Source: Hydractinia symbiolongicarpus (taxonomy: Eukaryota; Cnidaria; Hydrozoa; Anthoathecata; Hydractiniidae). Taken from it: 64,000 bases of DNA. The stretch covers positions 27,987,851-28,051,850 of the forward strand of contig NC_079877.1 in the NCBI RefSeq assembly GCF_029227915.1, given 5' to 3'. The first letter of the stretch is position 1. Each line of letters opens with the position of its first letter. Position numbers and translations under genes: made by a program. A model generated the notes under the pieces. It saw nothing but the letters and a program-made list of their open reading frames with translations. It was not told the DNA's origin and did no database searches. Positions 23,307 to 34,970 of the stretch are shown here, one piece after another.

Positions 23307-26300
23307 TTATTGAGACGAGCCGAACAAAGAAGAAAATATGTTCACCTTTACTTGTGGTGTGAACCCCAAACATTTGATGCGGAGATTTATGCTATAAAGA
23401 AATGTGGTTACTGTATTTGTATTGTTCTCAATTTATAAGTTAGATGGATAAAAAGAGATATAAGCAAGCGAGTTGCGAAGGGTTAAGGCTAAGATTAGAA
23501 TCGAAAGCTAAGTGATCGTTGAAAATTTTAAAATTTAAGTAGTTTTTGAATCTGAATAAAATCTAGAGAAGCAACAAAGTTGTTTTTAAAGCCTTATTTT
23601 CTAATAAATAAAAATAAAAATATTAAGTGTAAAAAGGAGGTGCAGAGCTCAATTTAAAATATTGTCCTTAGCAACTAGGGGTGAAATGAAAAAAAAGGTC
23701 AAATTTACCAGAATGTAATGCTTAAGAATGTACCAATACCAGCAAGGACGTGCCACCAAGCGTGAAGTTGTATCAATGGTTGAAGAAAACCTGGTAGACT
23801 GGCACGAATATCGCTACAGAAAACAACGGAATTATATTAATACGGAATCAGAAACACTTGCCCGAAGATACGTGGGCTCACTTACTTACCGTACTTGATA
23901 ACAAAATTCATTATCAATATTCCACAGAATGAAACCAAGTCCATAACTAAATGATAAAATGATTGTCACTGGAGAGAAACATTAGATCGAAAAAAAATGT
24001 CACACTCCCATCACATACACAATACACCCTTACCTTAAAGTTGACCAAGCTAATAGTTTTTTTGAACCTTCATATTTTCTAAAATATTATCAAGCAGTAA
24101 GGTTAAAGGTAAGGTAAAAAAAAAAGTTGGTTTCAGTTAACACAGCTACGTCTTTTCATAAAACAACAATGTAGCTATCCCTTCTTTTTTCTGTTTTTTC
24201 CATTTATTTACTTTCTTTTATGGTTTATTTTTATGAGGCTTATTATTTCCTTAATTTGCATTTATCTGTCATTGTCCTTTTACTTTGAATGTTTATGTCA
24301 GTTATCTAAATGTCTTAGGTTTTATGCCCTTTTTTCTCATGTTCATTTTGTTTTTATTCACGATTGAATTTATATTTATATTTACGTTTGCACAGCCATT
24401 TATTATATAAGCTTTTATAATATAAGCTTCCACCGCGACACATTTAATTTTCAGTAATACGCGGAAAAAAAATAATTTCTTGCACAAAAAAATCATTTTT
24501 TTTATGTTAAATTCCAATGGCAAAAGTACGCTTCTCTCACACTTGATTATAACGGGAAATGCCTGAAATTGCTTTTCTAAATAATTCTTGTGAAAAACCC
24601 TTCTCTTCACTGTCATTAGCGCTTGATTATAATGAAAAAAATCCCTACATTACTTTTCTCGAAGTTTCATTTCTCAAAAATCGTGAAAATATATTTCATG
24701 CGAAAAAAGTAAACTGGCAAGTCGCGAAATTAAATTCCCGCGGAAATTTCTTTCCTTAACGTATAACATTAAGACGCAAACCCAAGACAAAAAGCTAAAA
24801 ATATTGTCTTCAATTTCCTTATAAACACGCAGGACGATGGTGATTAACGGTATTGGTCATTCATGGTAATGCTTGGTGCCGGTCTGTAAGCCAAAAATGG
24901 TAGCTGCGAGTAACGACGGGTGAATGTATGCGGATGTTTCCAAGGGCTAACGGCGGTGAACAATTAAAGAATAAAAGAAGAGAAGACTCACATGCAGGCT
25001 CGAATATGAAGAACAAGAAGTGTCGCAGCCATCAAACCATAGCACCACTACAATGTAAACATGTGAACAATATATTTCGTTTTACTGACTGACATTTTTC
25101 TGTCAGCAAAAAAGACAGCTGATGGGTGCTCGCTGATTCGAAAACTTACAAAGAGAAGTTACATTTATATTCTTGATAAAAAAAGTTATAAATATTTAGT
25201 TAGAAACACTTACAAGAAAAACTAGAGGGTTCTTTAACCCGATGTAAATCTAAAATAGAATAAAATAGCAGAAAAAAATATATGTCGTCTTCACAGTGCA
25301 AGAAAATAATTATAACCAATCTACTATTGAAGAATACAATTATACCTTTAGGTATAATTGTGGTGCATTGAGTATCATATCAGAATATGATACTTAAATG
25401 CACAGTAATTCAAAAAGGCAATGCTTAAGAACTAACTGTATCTTACTTCGATGAAAAAGTTTTCTTTGTCAATGATAAGGTGCGATTTTAAAAACACTCA
25501 CAAAAGTACCTAGTCAGTATAATTTGCGAAGAGCTGCAGACTGATTCAGTAAAGAAAAGAAGCAACTTACAATCGTCACCAGAAAAGAGAGTAACGACAA
25601 CACGACCATCAAAGCTTGGTTTGTTACGTTTTCTTTCCCTTTACATTCCAATCTAAAGAAAATAAAACAGTCAATCTATATGAGACGCAAAATTTGAAGA
25701 GCTATTATTTAAGGTTAACTACTTGTCGTACGTTACAAAAACATTTTGCATTCTACTAATTTTCACGCCAAAAAAATTGAGAAAAATGATGAAAATACTA
25801 CTCAGGAAACATATTCGTGAGCGGTGGAGAACAATGAAGGAGAGCTTAAATTCACTTGCAGATCATCTTGAAACAATATGTTAAAGCTCTTCTTCTCTTG
25901 ATTCACTTGAAAACACAGATAAAATATTTCAAAATAAACCTACACTGTGTAGAGCATTGCACAGGTACCATATATCATTGGTAGTTCATCAAGAAGCTGA
26001 AATTGAAATATTTTGTATTAACTTTCCAGTAGCAGAAGGGAAATCAGAAGTTATATATAGTTTTCAAAAACCTAAGTACAATTTCTTCTTACTTCGTCAG
26101 ACTTCTATTTACCACAAAAAAATACATTACACTAATAGTAAAATGTTTCATATTTTGACAACGATGCAGTTGAAATAATGTTCCCTGCTAGTTCCACTGT
26201 TATGACTTTTCTGTTTAAGAATCTGCAACTGAATAATTCAATTTATTTATAAAGTTAATTCCCGGTAATTCGAACACCGGATAATTCGAACTTAGATTAT

Positions 26301-27696
26301 TTTGGACCGTTTTCTTGAAAAAAACTCCAGATAACTCGAACATTTGTTAACTCAAACTATTTTTCTCAGTGCCTTGGAAGTTCGAGTTACCGGAAGTTAA
26401 CTGTAATTTGCTGTTGTGGTAGACAGCCCGCGTAATCCAGTTGGCAGAAACTCAATATTTTCTTGTATCATCTCTAACTTTAAACGCTTCACAACACACC
26501 AGCACAATTCGTTATTACAAAATAGAGTGTAAACTCATCCCTAGTTAAGATCCAATAACACAAAAAAGAATGAATTGCTTTGTATGCCAACTTATAAACA
26601 ACTAAAATTACCTGTGAGTGATACAACAATGTAGAGTGAAATGCAAATGAACCAATCCCTACAGCTATAAAAAAAAATGTTTTGTTGTCAAAATGAAAAA
26701 AAAATGCTGACAATCTAATAATGACAACTTTGCTAAATAAAGTTACAAAAAAACAAAAAGAAAAATAATTCGGAAATAAGATTATTCAAATTCCGTAGAA
26801 AGAGTTATTTGCTTTTAAAAAATGTTAATTAATTCTCGTTGTTGGTTACAAAATCGAAGAAATCAAGATTTGTGCCCAAGAACTGTCGATCCAAATTCTG
26901 CGCCCCAGAAAATCGAGACGATTTGACCACTCATTATATAACCCAAGAAATTAAAACACAACTCACTTGCCAGTAAACATAACGATAAGATAAATCGGTC
27001 TTCTAATAATTTGTATTTCTTGATATGATATGCTGTAATTAACGGCGGAACAACGAAAACAACATTACTAATGGTATTCCCTACAAAAAAATGAAAATAC
27101 AATGTCTGTTTGCATTACAAGTACTCACAGTATGGAGAAACATGAATGACCGTCATGAGCAAAAAACTGGTGGCCTTGTGGTAAAGTGCTAGCCTCCAGT
27201 GCGAAAGGTCTTGTGTTCAAACTTTGACACAGTCAACAGACTATAAAAGTGTAAATCGATCCTTTCTGTTTAACATTTAGCATAAAAATAGGAATGGTTG
27301 TCTAGTTGAGCGGCTGTTGTGCTTAGACGCCTTCCATAGCTCAAATGGAAGCCTTTAAATGACCCCCTTCGCAGGACTCTCATTGATAACAATTTCCGTA
27401 GAAACTGAAGAAGCTATCCTGGGTAAATAATAGTAATAATAGTACGAAACAGGAACTATGTTATTTAGTAATTCACAATGTTTGACAATTCCCTGGTACA
27501 AAACACTAAGTTAAAAGGAGTTTTTTTCACGCAATTTTACACAAAGTCAGCTATATTCGAGTTACCAATTACAATTCTACTCACAAAACTCTGCAACCAA
27601 TGGTGTTGAAGCATAATTTTCTTCGCACCAATCCATTGTTGATGTTGGATAGCCCCAAAAACCACTTGTTGCATCCCGTATGAATGGAGGAGCCAT
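23307..27696 (-). CDS. ACER3: Alkaline ceramidase, ACER3 type
   Basis: Eleven minus-strand coding exons join in phase to give 272 residues (human ACER3 is 267): 27696-27585, 27080-26967, 26664-26612, 25996-25946, 25675-25571, 25249-25214, 25047-24992, 24078-24034, 23946-23890, 23813-23709, 23391-23307. The enzyme is a seven-helix membrane hydrolase that cleaves ceramide to sphingosine and fatty acid in the ER/Golgi. Visible signatures are MDWCEENY (21-28) with a later Glu36, the residues that form the calcium site; S81 and H85 in GIGSFAFHST; D96 in LLDELPMIY; FILWNIDNEFC; and HAWWH at 227-231. Together these give the Ser, Asp and three His of the zinc site. Exon 6 is only 36 nt (IYIGLKNPLVFL). 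Exons 4, 8 and 11 are the least certain, but each is supported by phase and by alignment to the family. An intron holds a pogo-like MITE. Confidence 0.9.
25326..25402. repeat. Two adjacent hairpins in a ceramidase intron
   Basis: One perfect hairpin has arms CAATTATACCT/AGGTATAATTG. A second directly follows with arms AGTATCATAT/ATATGATACT, extended outward by GTGCATT/ATGCAC. They lie between exons 5 and 6 of the ceramidase gene. Confidence 0.6.
26252..26403. mobile_element. Short pogo/Tigger-like MITE in the ceramidase gene
   Basis: Terminal inverted repeats of about 24 bp (AAGTTAATTCCCGGTAATTC... and the complement of ...GTTACCGGAAGTTAACTG) are flanked by TA on both sides (26250-26251 and 26404-26405). 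The pattern CAGTTAANTNCCGGTAANTCGAAC is typical of pogo/Tigger-type termini. The motif GATAAYTCGAAC recurs inside. At 152 bp it has no coding capacity. Confidence 0.7.
27168..27440 (+). mobile_element. tRNA-derived SINE (plus strand)
   Basis: Box A TGGCCTTGTGG is at 27171-27181 and a decayed box B (GTGTTCAAACTTTG) follows. The body carries AGCTCAAATGGAAGC (27338-27352), also found in the SINE near 34.1 kb. It also has GGACTCTC and TCCTGGGTAAATAATAG, which match the body of the SINE at 15.9 kb. It ends in TAATAA repeats. Confidence 0.65.
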
Positions 27697-29239
27697 AACG
27701 CATATTTTTTATAATACTGATATAAAAAAAATGTACAATTTCCACTTATATCTATTTACAGAAAATGTATTTTACAACATTTGGCGTCTTGTAAAAGAAC
27801 AGTACTGAAATCTGCCTTCCTGTTTAAAACATATGTATTATCCATACATTTGTTCCACACAGGACTTAGATAAAGAGAATCAGATAAAAGTGCTTAATCT
27901 GATAAAAGAGAACATTTTAATAACTTGATGACCTTATATAAAAAATATGCTGATTTGCAATTATAAAACAAAGAAAACTACTCCTAATATGGAGTTGCAC
28001 AAAAACAGGATGATATTTCATTGCTATATAATAACTTATACATAAAAATAAAACAAAAAACATTCACAATAATAAGAACCAAAGAACACAGTGGCATGGC
28101 AATTAAACATGATTAGCAGCTAAAATATAATATGAAAGACAATAGTGCTAACACAACTATTGAAATTATTTTTAAAAAGTGCTTGCACAGCACAAAAAAA
28201 ATGCAAACACAATATCATCAACACCATATGAAATCGAAAATATTATTTTTGTACCGAAATTACTTGTGGTTCGCGTATGCCTTCTAGGGGCTGTTTACCA
28301 TTGGTCAACGTAAGTAAGGAAAATTGGGTATGCATACCAATGTAGATCTAGGCCATACATTGACTACTTCAAACTACACAGACAGTGTTAAAATAATCCT
28401 GTACAAACATTCAGAAATAGCACTGATAACATTCCATTGCTTGTGCAACCCCTCACGACGTTTCCACTATAATATTATTTAAAGGTAACACGAAGATAAA
28501 AAATACCTTTTACTTTCATAATATGCTTAATATATCAATAACATCTCCACGACATTGTTCTTGCAACACAAAATAAATATTTTAACATTATTTAACGCCT
28601 ATATACTTTATTACATAATTATTCCTAAAAGACTCATACTTTATAAAATTCTATTGGTTTCCACTCTAATGTATACATTATTTTGAATTCAAAACAATCA
28701 CCACTAGAACAACATAAAAAATTGTGATACTAGACAAAAACTATTTTATGTCAAAAACAGATGCAAATTTACATAAACTTACATCAATTCTTTTTTTCCT
28801 ACAAATTTTTATAAAATTAAAAACCACTCAATTTAAAATTAAATTAGCTAAGACTGTCCACTTGCGTACCTTAAAACAACAACAACAACACAGTGTGCAA
28901 AGCTGCACAGTTTTCAAATCCAAATGACTCGACAATACACAAGTAGGAAGTTAAATAGCAGAGAATACAGAACAATTATAAATATAATGTATCATTACAA
29001 GATAACATTCTTGTAATTACATCATTGTTGTAAAACATTGTAGTAAAAATACCTTTGAAACATGCAAGCTTAAAAGAAATGATATTTAAGATTCAAAATT
29101 CTATGCTATTTAGAGTAATTAAAATCTTCTATTCTAGTTATCATTATGTGTTCTATAACAAAAGCTACAGAGAAATAAAATGATGAATAAAATTTAGGTC
29201 ATTTTATTAGATCAAAACTCCTACAGTATGTTCTAATTG

Positions 29240-29530
29240 TTGCTGACATCAGCATGGCCATTTTCACAGATTTTAGGGCTATTTTTTACAGATTTTAGGG
29301 CCTTTAAAGGCCTTAACGTGGGTTTTTCTGTAAAAATTATTCTGTAGTACAATGTAAACCCTGCTTACCCAACCATTTCATCTAAAAAAGTAGCCTTTCC
29401 CAACCCTACCGGCCATAAATTCGCAAGTTAATGCTTTTTAACAACTTGTAAAAGGGCTAAAAAAGCATCATCGTCTCAATGTTTTGGTGAGGGTTGTAGC
29501 AAAATACAGTTGCATTCTTTGTTCCATTCC
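29240..29530 (+). repeat. Dispersed repeat, copy 1
   Basis: It begins TGCTGACATCAGCATGGCCA and continues through two GATTTTAGGGC segments to GGCCTTAACGTGGGTTTTT. A related copy is at about 40540-40630 (TGCTGACGTCAGCATGGCCA, then GGGCCCCGACATGGATTATTT). Class unknown. Confidence 0.45.
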
Positions 29531-30464
29531 AATCCAATATAACTTGGATTGCATTTTATGCTACTATGTACACACAATTAATACCTACCCAATGTTTTAA
29601 AATTAGGCTTTCCAGTATATAAGTTAAAATACTGAAGCAAATTCTGTAAGCATTTAAGCTGCATTCCTGTTAATGTTACATCAGTTTCAAATGATATTGA
29701 TGTCTTGCTATGATGTACAAAAATAACTGAAGCAGTAATAAATATACTCAATGTAATATTTATAATTTATTTATTTATTTATTTATTTATAGAATGCAAC
29801 AGTTAGAGTAGAAATTTTAAGATGATTCAGAGTTAATTAATTATTGAAAATGTGTTATTTTTCAATTATTGAAAAAGTGTTCAATTTTAAGTGTTCAATA
29901 TTATTGAATATAAACTGAGGGAACAAGAAAATTTGAATTGAAAACTTACATTAAAAACTAATAGCCATGTGGCTAAATAAAATTCAGGGTGAAAAAAATG
30001 AAAGAATCAGGGTGGGGGAGTATCAGACAGAAAATCAAACTGCTTTTTTAAAAAATAAAAAAATAAAATATGTTCAAAACTTGAGCCTGTTGTAGTCAGA
30101 AAATTTCTCTGTGTGAAATTCAACACTTTTCAATGAAGAAATGAACAATATTGAAAAAACCCTTTACAAATTACTAAGAAATAAAAAAATCAATAATGCC
30201 AGGTGATATTTTTACAAAATGTGAATCGAAAAAAATAAACCTCAATATAGTCCCAAAAAAGGTATTTGTTAATACTACAGTACTAGAAAGGACATAATTA
30301 ATGACAATAATAATGCAGGTCAACCCTAATTTGAAAAAGAAACGTGAGTCTTGCAGCAATAAAAACTAATCTTAAGGTAAAATGTTATAAGAAATGATTT
30401 TTTGTACGAAACATTATCTGGAGGTAATTTAAAAATACTATGCCAGCATCAAAATAAATGTACA

Positions 30465-30510
30465 GTCTTTATTAATTGTCTATGTTTTAACATAGACAAT
30501 TAATAAAGAC
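30465..30510. repeat. Perfect 22-bp palindromic hairpin
   Basis: The arms starting GTCTTTATTAATTGTCTATG are exact reverse complements with a two-base spacer. No flanking gene is visible. Confidence 0.9.
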
Positions 30511-33048
30511 AAAAATATATTGTGGTGTTGACATTAAAATTCTCATCAAACTTTTTGAAAAAAACAGATGGTGAATTTTAAAGGTAGAGAAACTTTAGGA
30601 CCAGGAATATTTTCTTAGGCTTAAATAGATTGCAACAAACAAACACTTATTTAGTACAGGCCTTTGTTATATTATCAGTCTAATCAGCTGCTGCTACTTT
30701 AAAAGGTAGGTTTTCTCCTTATCACTTCCTTTCTTAAAGTTTAAATACACCACTTTCCAATGATCATCAATGACCGTTTAAAAATGACAGTGTATATATG
30801 GAAAATATCATTTTTTTATACCGCCATTTCAAATGATCAATGAGTCATTGCTGAATATTAAGGCATGGTAATATGTAGGGCAAAATGCTATTCCTTAATT
30901 GGTGATTAAATTCTACTCTTAAAAACCAATAAGTGCTAAAAAGATGCTCAAAGTCAACTTAATTGATGGTCTCTAACATGCAAATGGATACACACATAAA
31001 TGGCTATCTGCAATACTAACTATCTGAAAAGCATAAATTCATGTGGTAATGATCTTCCTACAGACCTGCATTGTTTTGATTGTAAAAGGAGACATTACTA
31101 GCACATTAAGAACATATTGTTCTGCCTCAATATAATATTCTTGGATAAAGTTGCTTTAAACAAAAGTAAAAATCCACAATGTTAGTAACCAAAAATAATT
31201 TTCCAAACTTTATTGAAAAACAATAACATGTTTGTGACTTTGTTTTCTCTCACTGGTGTTACTTGGTGAATCAATGCAGAGCATAAATCTTTCAGCCATT
31301 AATAATAAAGGTGAATAGGTTAATAATAAAGGTTAATAAATAAAGGTGAAGGAGGCAGTGGAATAAATTGAAAAGATCAACCAATCAATTAATTATTCGC
31401 TGAGTAATATACTCCCTAAAAGTCGTAAAGTACAACTACTTGATGAAACTGGTAATGTTCTCTTTTCCCTAGAGTAATCAATATGCTACTGTTGTCATTG
31501 CATGGGAAGCTTGCAATAACAATAAAGATATCAGAAATAGAGAGTTTAAATTAACTGTTATTGATATTGGCAATATTTCCTGTTTTTCAAAGATAACTGT
31601 CTGAACACAGTTGGCCAAGTACAGATCAAGGAAAGTAAGAGCTAGGTTGAAGTATTTTAGCACCCAACAACATTGGCTATGGAACAGATAGTTATCTTTG
31701 AAAAACAGGAAACATTGTCAGACATAGACTGGGATTTTGTGATCATTATCAGTTTTTTGAAACATCATTAATATCATGTGCAGTACTTTTCTCTACCACT
31801 TGATACTTGCCATTAAATATTACATTGTACAGTTTAAAAAGTCTCACAGAGGTGGGCATAATGTCATGCAATTCTTGATAAAGTTGATGCTCAAATGCTC
31901 AGTGACAACTTTTACTTCAAAGTGGCATCATATAACATGGTTTAGCAAACCCTAAAATAGATGGAAAAAGTTTAAAAAGTTTAAACTTGACACTTTTTAT
32001 ACAAAATATATTAACAGGAAGTTTAAAATTAGTACATTAACTACTGAATAAAACAATGAGTGTAAAATGACTAGTGTATCATGTTCATTCGCGAGACAAA
32101 ATTGAGGTAATAACTCTGACAAACGGTATATAACTTGCTGAACACCATAAAAATTTTGACCCAGTCTTTTCTGCTTTTTTATGTGCTTCAAAATACTTGT
32201 AATTATACATCTTCTTCAATAAAATCAGTTAGACACAAGACAATTTTGACCTCCTTGAAATAAGTTGCTACTCCTATTGTAGAAAACAAATCTCACAAAA
32301 TTGCAAAAATGTAAAATTAATGCACTTGAATTTTCCAATATTACCTTTGGTATGAAATTGGGCGCATGCTTTTTCGTACAAAATTTTAGCCATGTCCCAA
32401 AATTTATACCATTATTTCGCAGAAATGGTATGTTGACAAAGTCCCAAATGAATTACTGTTTAAGTAGTTAAATGGATTGTAATTATTGCTAAAACTAGTT
32501 TCTTTAAAAGAAATTATAAAAAACACTTACATTTCTATCTATCTATTTATCTATTAACTATCAACTTATAAAAAAATCAAAAAATTTAAAACTTGTTTGT
32601 TGACAACTGCTAACACCATCTCACTGCCTCCAATAGGCATCCTGGTTAGAAAAATATTTTATTTGCGTCTTTGGAAGAAGAAAAAGTGGTAATAATAAAT
32701 ATATAATAGCTATCATTCAAATTCATTTTTTTTACCAAGGTCTCCTTGTATCACTAAAAGAAAGTTTTAGGTCTAACTTGCACAGAATTTTATTTGTTAC
32801 CTGTTGTATTTCAGATTGATCAGTTGAGGAAAACTGCTAACTAAGCCCATACTGCTAATAAGGTGATTCTCCAAATATATAAAGAGTACATTAAACACTA
32901 AGACAGGGCCCTTAGGCTGTTTTGGCACCATAAGTTTTTCATACAAGGTTCTCTGAACACATCTACAAACTGACTTTATAATTCTAATTTGAACCCTGTC
33001 ACAGGCTTTTACAAATAGCAAAAAGAAAATAATTTTATTAAATTAGGA

Positions 33049-33261
33049 TTATTGTGGTTTCTGGAGAATTTTTAGGGCTTTCCATTCAAATAGTTCTTCA
33101 TCAATTTCTCTGTATGTATGATTGCCAAGAAGTGTGTATTGTTTTGGAGTATCTTGGCTGCTAAAAGAGGGTGTGTGTGTGTATATAATCTGCAATTGTT
33201 TTTCATGCGTTGCTAAGGTTAAAAAATGTTGCTGCCTGTTCTTGAGATTTTGTTCATCCAT
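33049..33261 (-). CDS. Possible small gene or terminal exon, unknown function
   Basis: This frame codes for 70 residues, beginning MDEQNLKNRQQ and ending REIDEELFEWKALKILQKPQ. The polar, helix-like composition is unlike nearby random frames. A canonical poly(A) signal (TTTATT on the plus strand, 33034-33039) lies 10 bases beyond the stop. A good acceptor (ttttatttag) lies 21 bases upstream of the Met, so this may be the last exon of a longer minus-strand transcript; upstream exons were not found. I do not recognise a family. Confidence 0.3.
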   Translation of the reverse strand: MDEQNLKNRQQHFLTLATHEKQLQIIYTHTPSFSSQDTPKQYTLLGNHTYREIDEELFEWKALKILQKPQ

Positions 33262-34099
33262 CTTCTTTAACTTTATGGAGCTAAATAAAAGTTATGTTAT
33301 TTACAGTTTCCAAATAATGATGTTTGCTACAATTTATATGACATATATCCCAATATGGGTGCTTAAGTTAAAATAATTTGTGTCATTTTACCTAACCACT
33401 TTAACCATATTGGTCTCACTTACTAAAAGATTAATAGGCTATAGCCTTTAGGCAATAGTGCTTTGTGGAGACAGAGATCTGCAGTCTTAACTGAGATAGA
33501 CAAGTATATTTGCCTACGACCTAACATGAAAAATCAACAATTTATCACTAATTGACGAGTCTGGACGTTTGCATACTTCAAGGTAAACTAACTCCAATAA
33601 AGTGAAAAAAATAAACTGCTGTAACTTTTGCTGAGGTATTGTTGTATATGGCTAGCTGAGATTAAATCGACTTATGCATTTTCAGATTGTTGCGGGTAGC
33701 AAAAACAACACTACTTGGCAACTCTTGGTGCAAGACCATATCTGCGAATTCATTTTAAAAAGCAGTCAGAGACTTTCTTGTTGAATTATTGGAGATGTTT
33801 GTGTGCAAAGTGACTAGCTAAATAATTATGACTCAGATATCAAAATATAACATTTAGCTCAGTGTAACTTTATATTATATATATTCACAGGTAGCTAGCT
33901 ATAGTATAGCTAGAAGCTGTTGATTAGGCTTTTTGCTATGTTTAACTCTTAAATATATTCTGTAATGGAATTATTGCAACTTGACCTATTACGTAACTTG
34001 AAAGCGAGAATGTTTTAGCTTGGGCATCCATGATGGAAATAATTTGTTATATATTCAAGAAACGGAAAGACTATGACTATGACTTACAGAAATATTATA
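33262..34099. other. Gene-poor, AT-rich stretch
   Basis: I see no exon, RNA gene or clear repeat here. Any upstream exons of the small minus-strand frame at 33049-33261 would be expected in or beyond this interval, but none could be identified. Confidence 0.35.
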
Positions 34100-34242
34100 A
34101 GTTAATTTATAATTTATGTGTTCAGTATCACCAGTTTTGAGCAGAGTCCTTAAGCTCCCATTTGAGCTACAGAAATCTTTTTTGAAATTCTTGCCCAACT
34201 GGACAATGAAATCGTACACTCTACCGACTGCGCTACTAATAT
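34100..34242 (-). mobile_element. tRNA-derived SINE (minus strand)
   Basis: On the minus strand the head reads TAGCGCAGTCGGTAGAG (plus 34220-34236), a strong box A. The body holds AGCTCAAATGGGAGCT (plus about 34153-34169), shared with the SINE at 27.3 kb. Box B is degenerate. Confidence 0.6.
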
Positions 34243-34409
34243 TTGTGAATTTATGTATGTGTTTGTTCAATGTTTAAGGAAACAAATTATGACATTGTAT
34301 TTGCATTGCTCATTACTTTAGCTATATTTGTAATAGATTATATTTAGAGAATTCATGATTTAATTTTCTCTGTATATTTTTTGTTTTCTTTTGTCCTCTC
34401 CTATAGACA

Positions 34410-34970
34410 CCGAATTTGTCAACAGTTGGATCAGACCTGTGTTCAATTTTTTTGAAATTTGAAACAGTGTTTTTCACATGTTACAAGGCTTAACTTTAGT
34501 CTGGGAGTCTTCAAACTGTGGCTGTTTCTAAAAAGTGTCAATAGTTGGATGTGTCCCCTTTTTACTGCAATTTTTAAAAAACACAAATATCCTTTGTCAA
34601 AAGTTGGGCCTATCCCATCATATGACACAGTCTTTTAAAAGCATGGGAATTGTTTTTCAATAGTTGGGCCTGTCCCATTTATGACACATTTTCTAAAACC
34701 TTTGTGTACAGTTAAGTTTGTGTCATCTGATGACACAACTTTTAAAAGCAAGAGATTCCTTCGTCAACAGTTGGGCCTGCACCAACTTAAGACGTATTCG
34801 CATACATTTGTCCAAAGTTGGGCCAGGCCCGTCAATAGGTGGGCCAGGCTCGTCAATAGGTGGGCCATCCCGATTGCAAATGCACCGACCCATCTTTTGA
34901 TAGGCTGCCTTTCTAATGATGGGCCGGTACCGCGTTCAAAGTTGGGCCGGTGTCCGTAGTTGGGTCAGAA
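34410..34970 (+). repeat. Degenerate tandem repeat around a GTTGGGCC motif
   Basis: The motif CAANAGTTGGGCC(T/A)G, or close variants, recurs about a dozen times. Spacing shrinks from about 75 bases on the left to about 20 bases on the right (34800-34870). Left-hand spacers share ATGACACA...TTTTAAAAGCA. GC content rises from left to right. No coding role is apparent. Confidence 0.6.

Larger units (their letters stand above)
27697..33048. other. 5.3-kb gene-poor region
   Basis: This is very AT-rich and has no supportable exon. The promoter of the ceramidase gene should lie at its left end. Apart from the SINE at 27.2 kb it contains an ATTT microsatellite (about 29766-29790), a dispersed-repeat copy (about 29240-29530) and a perfect palindrome at 30465-30510. 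Confidence 0.4.
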
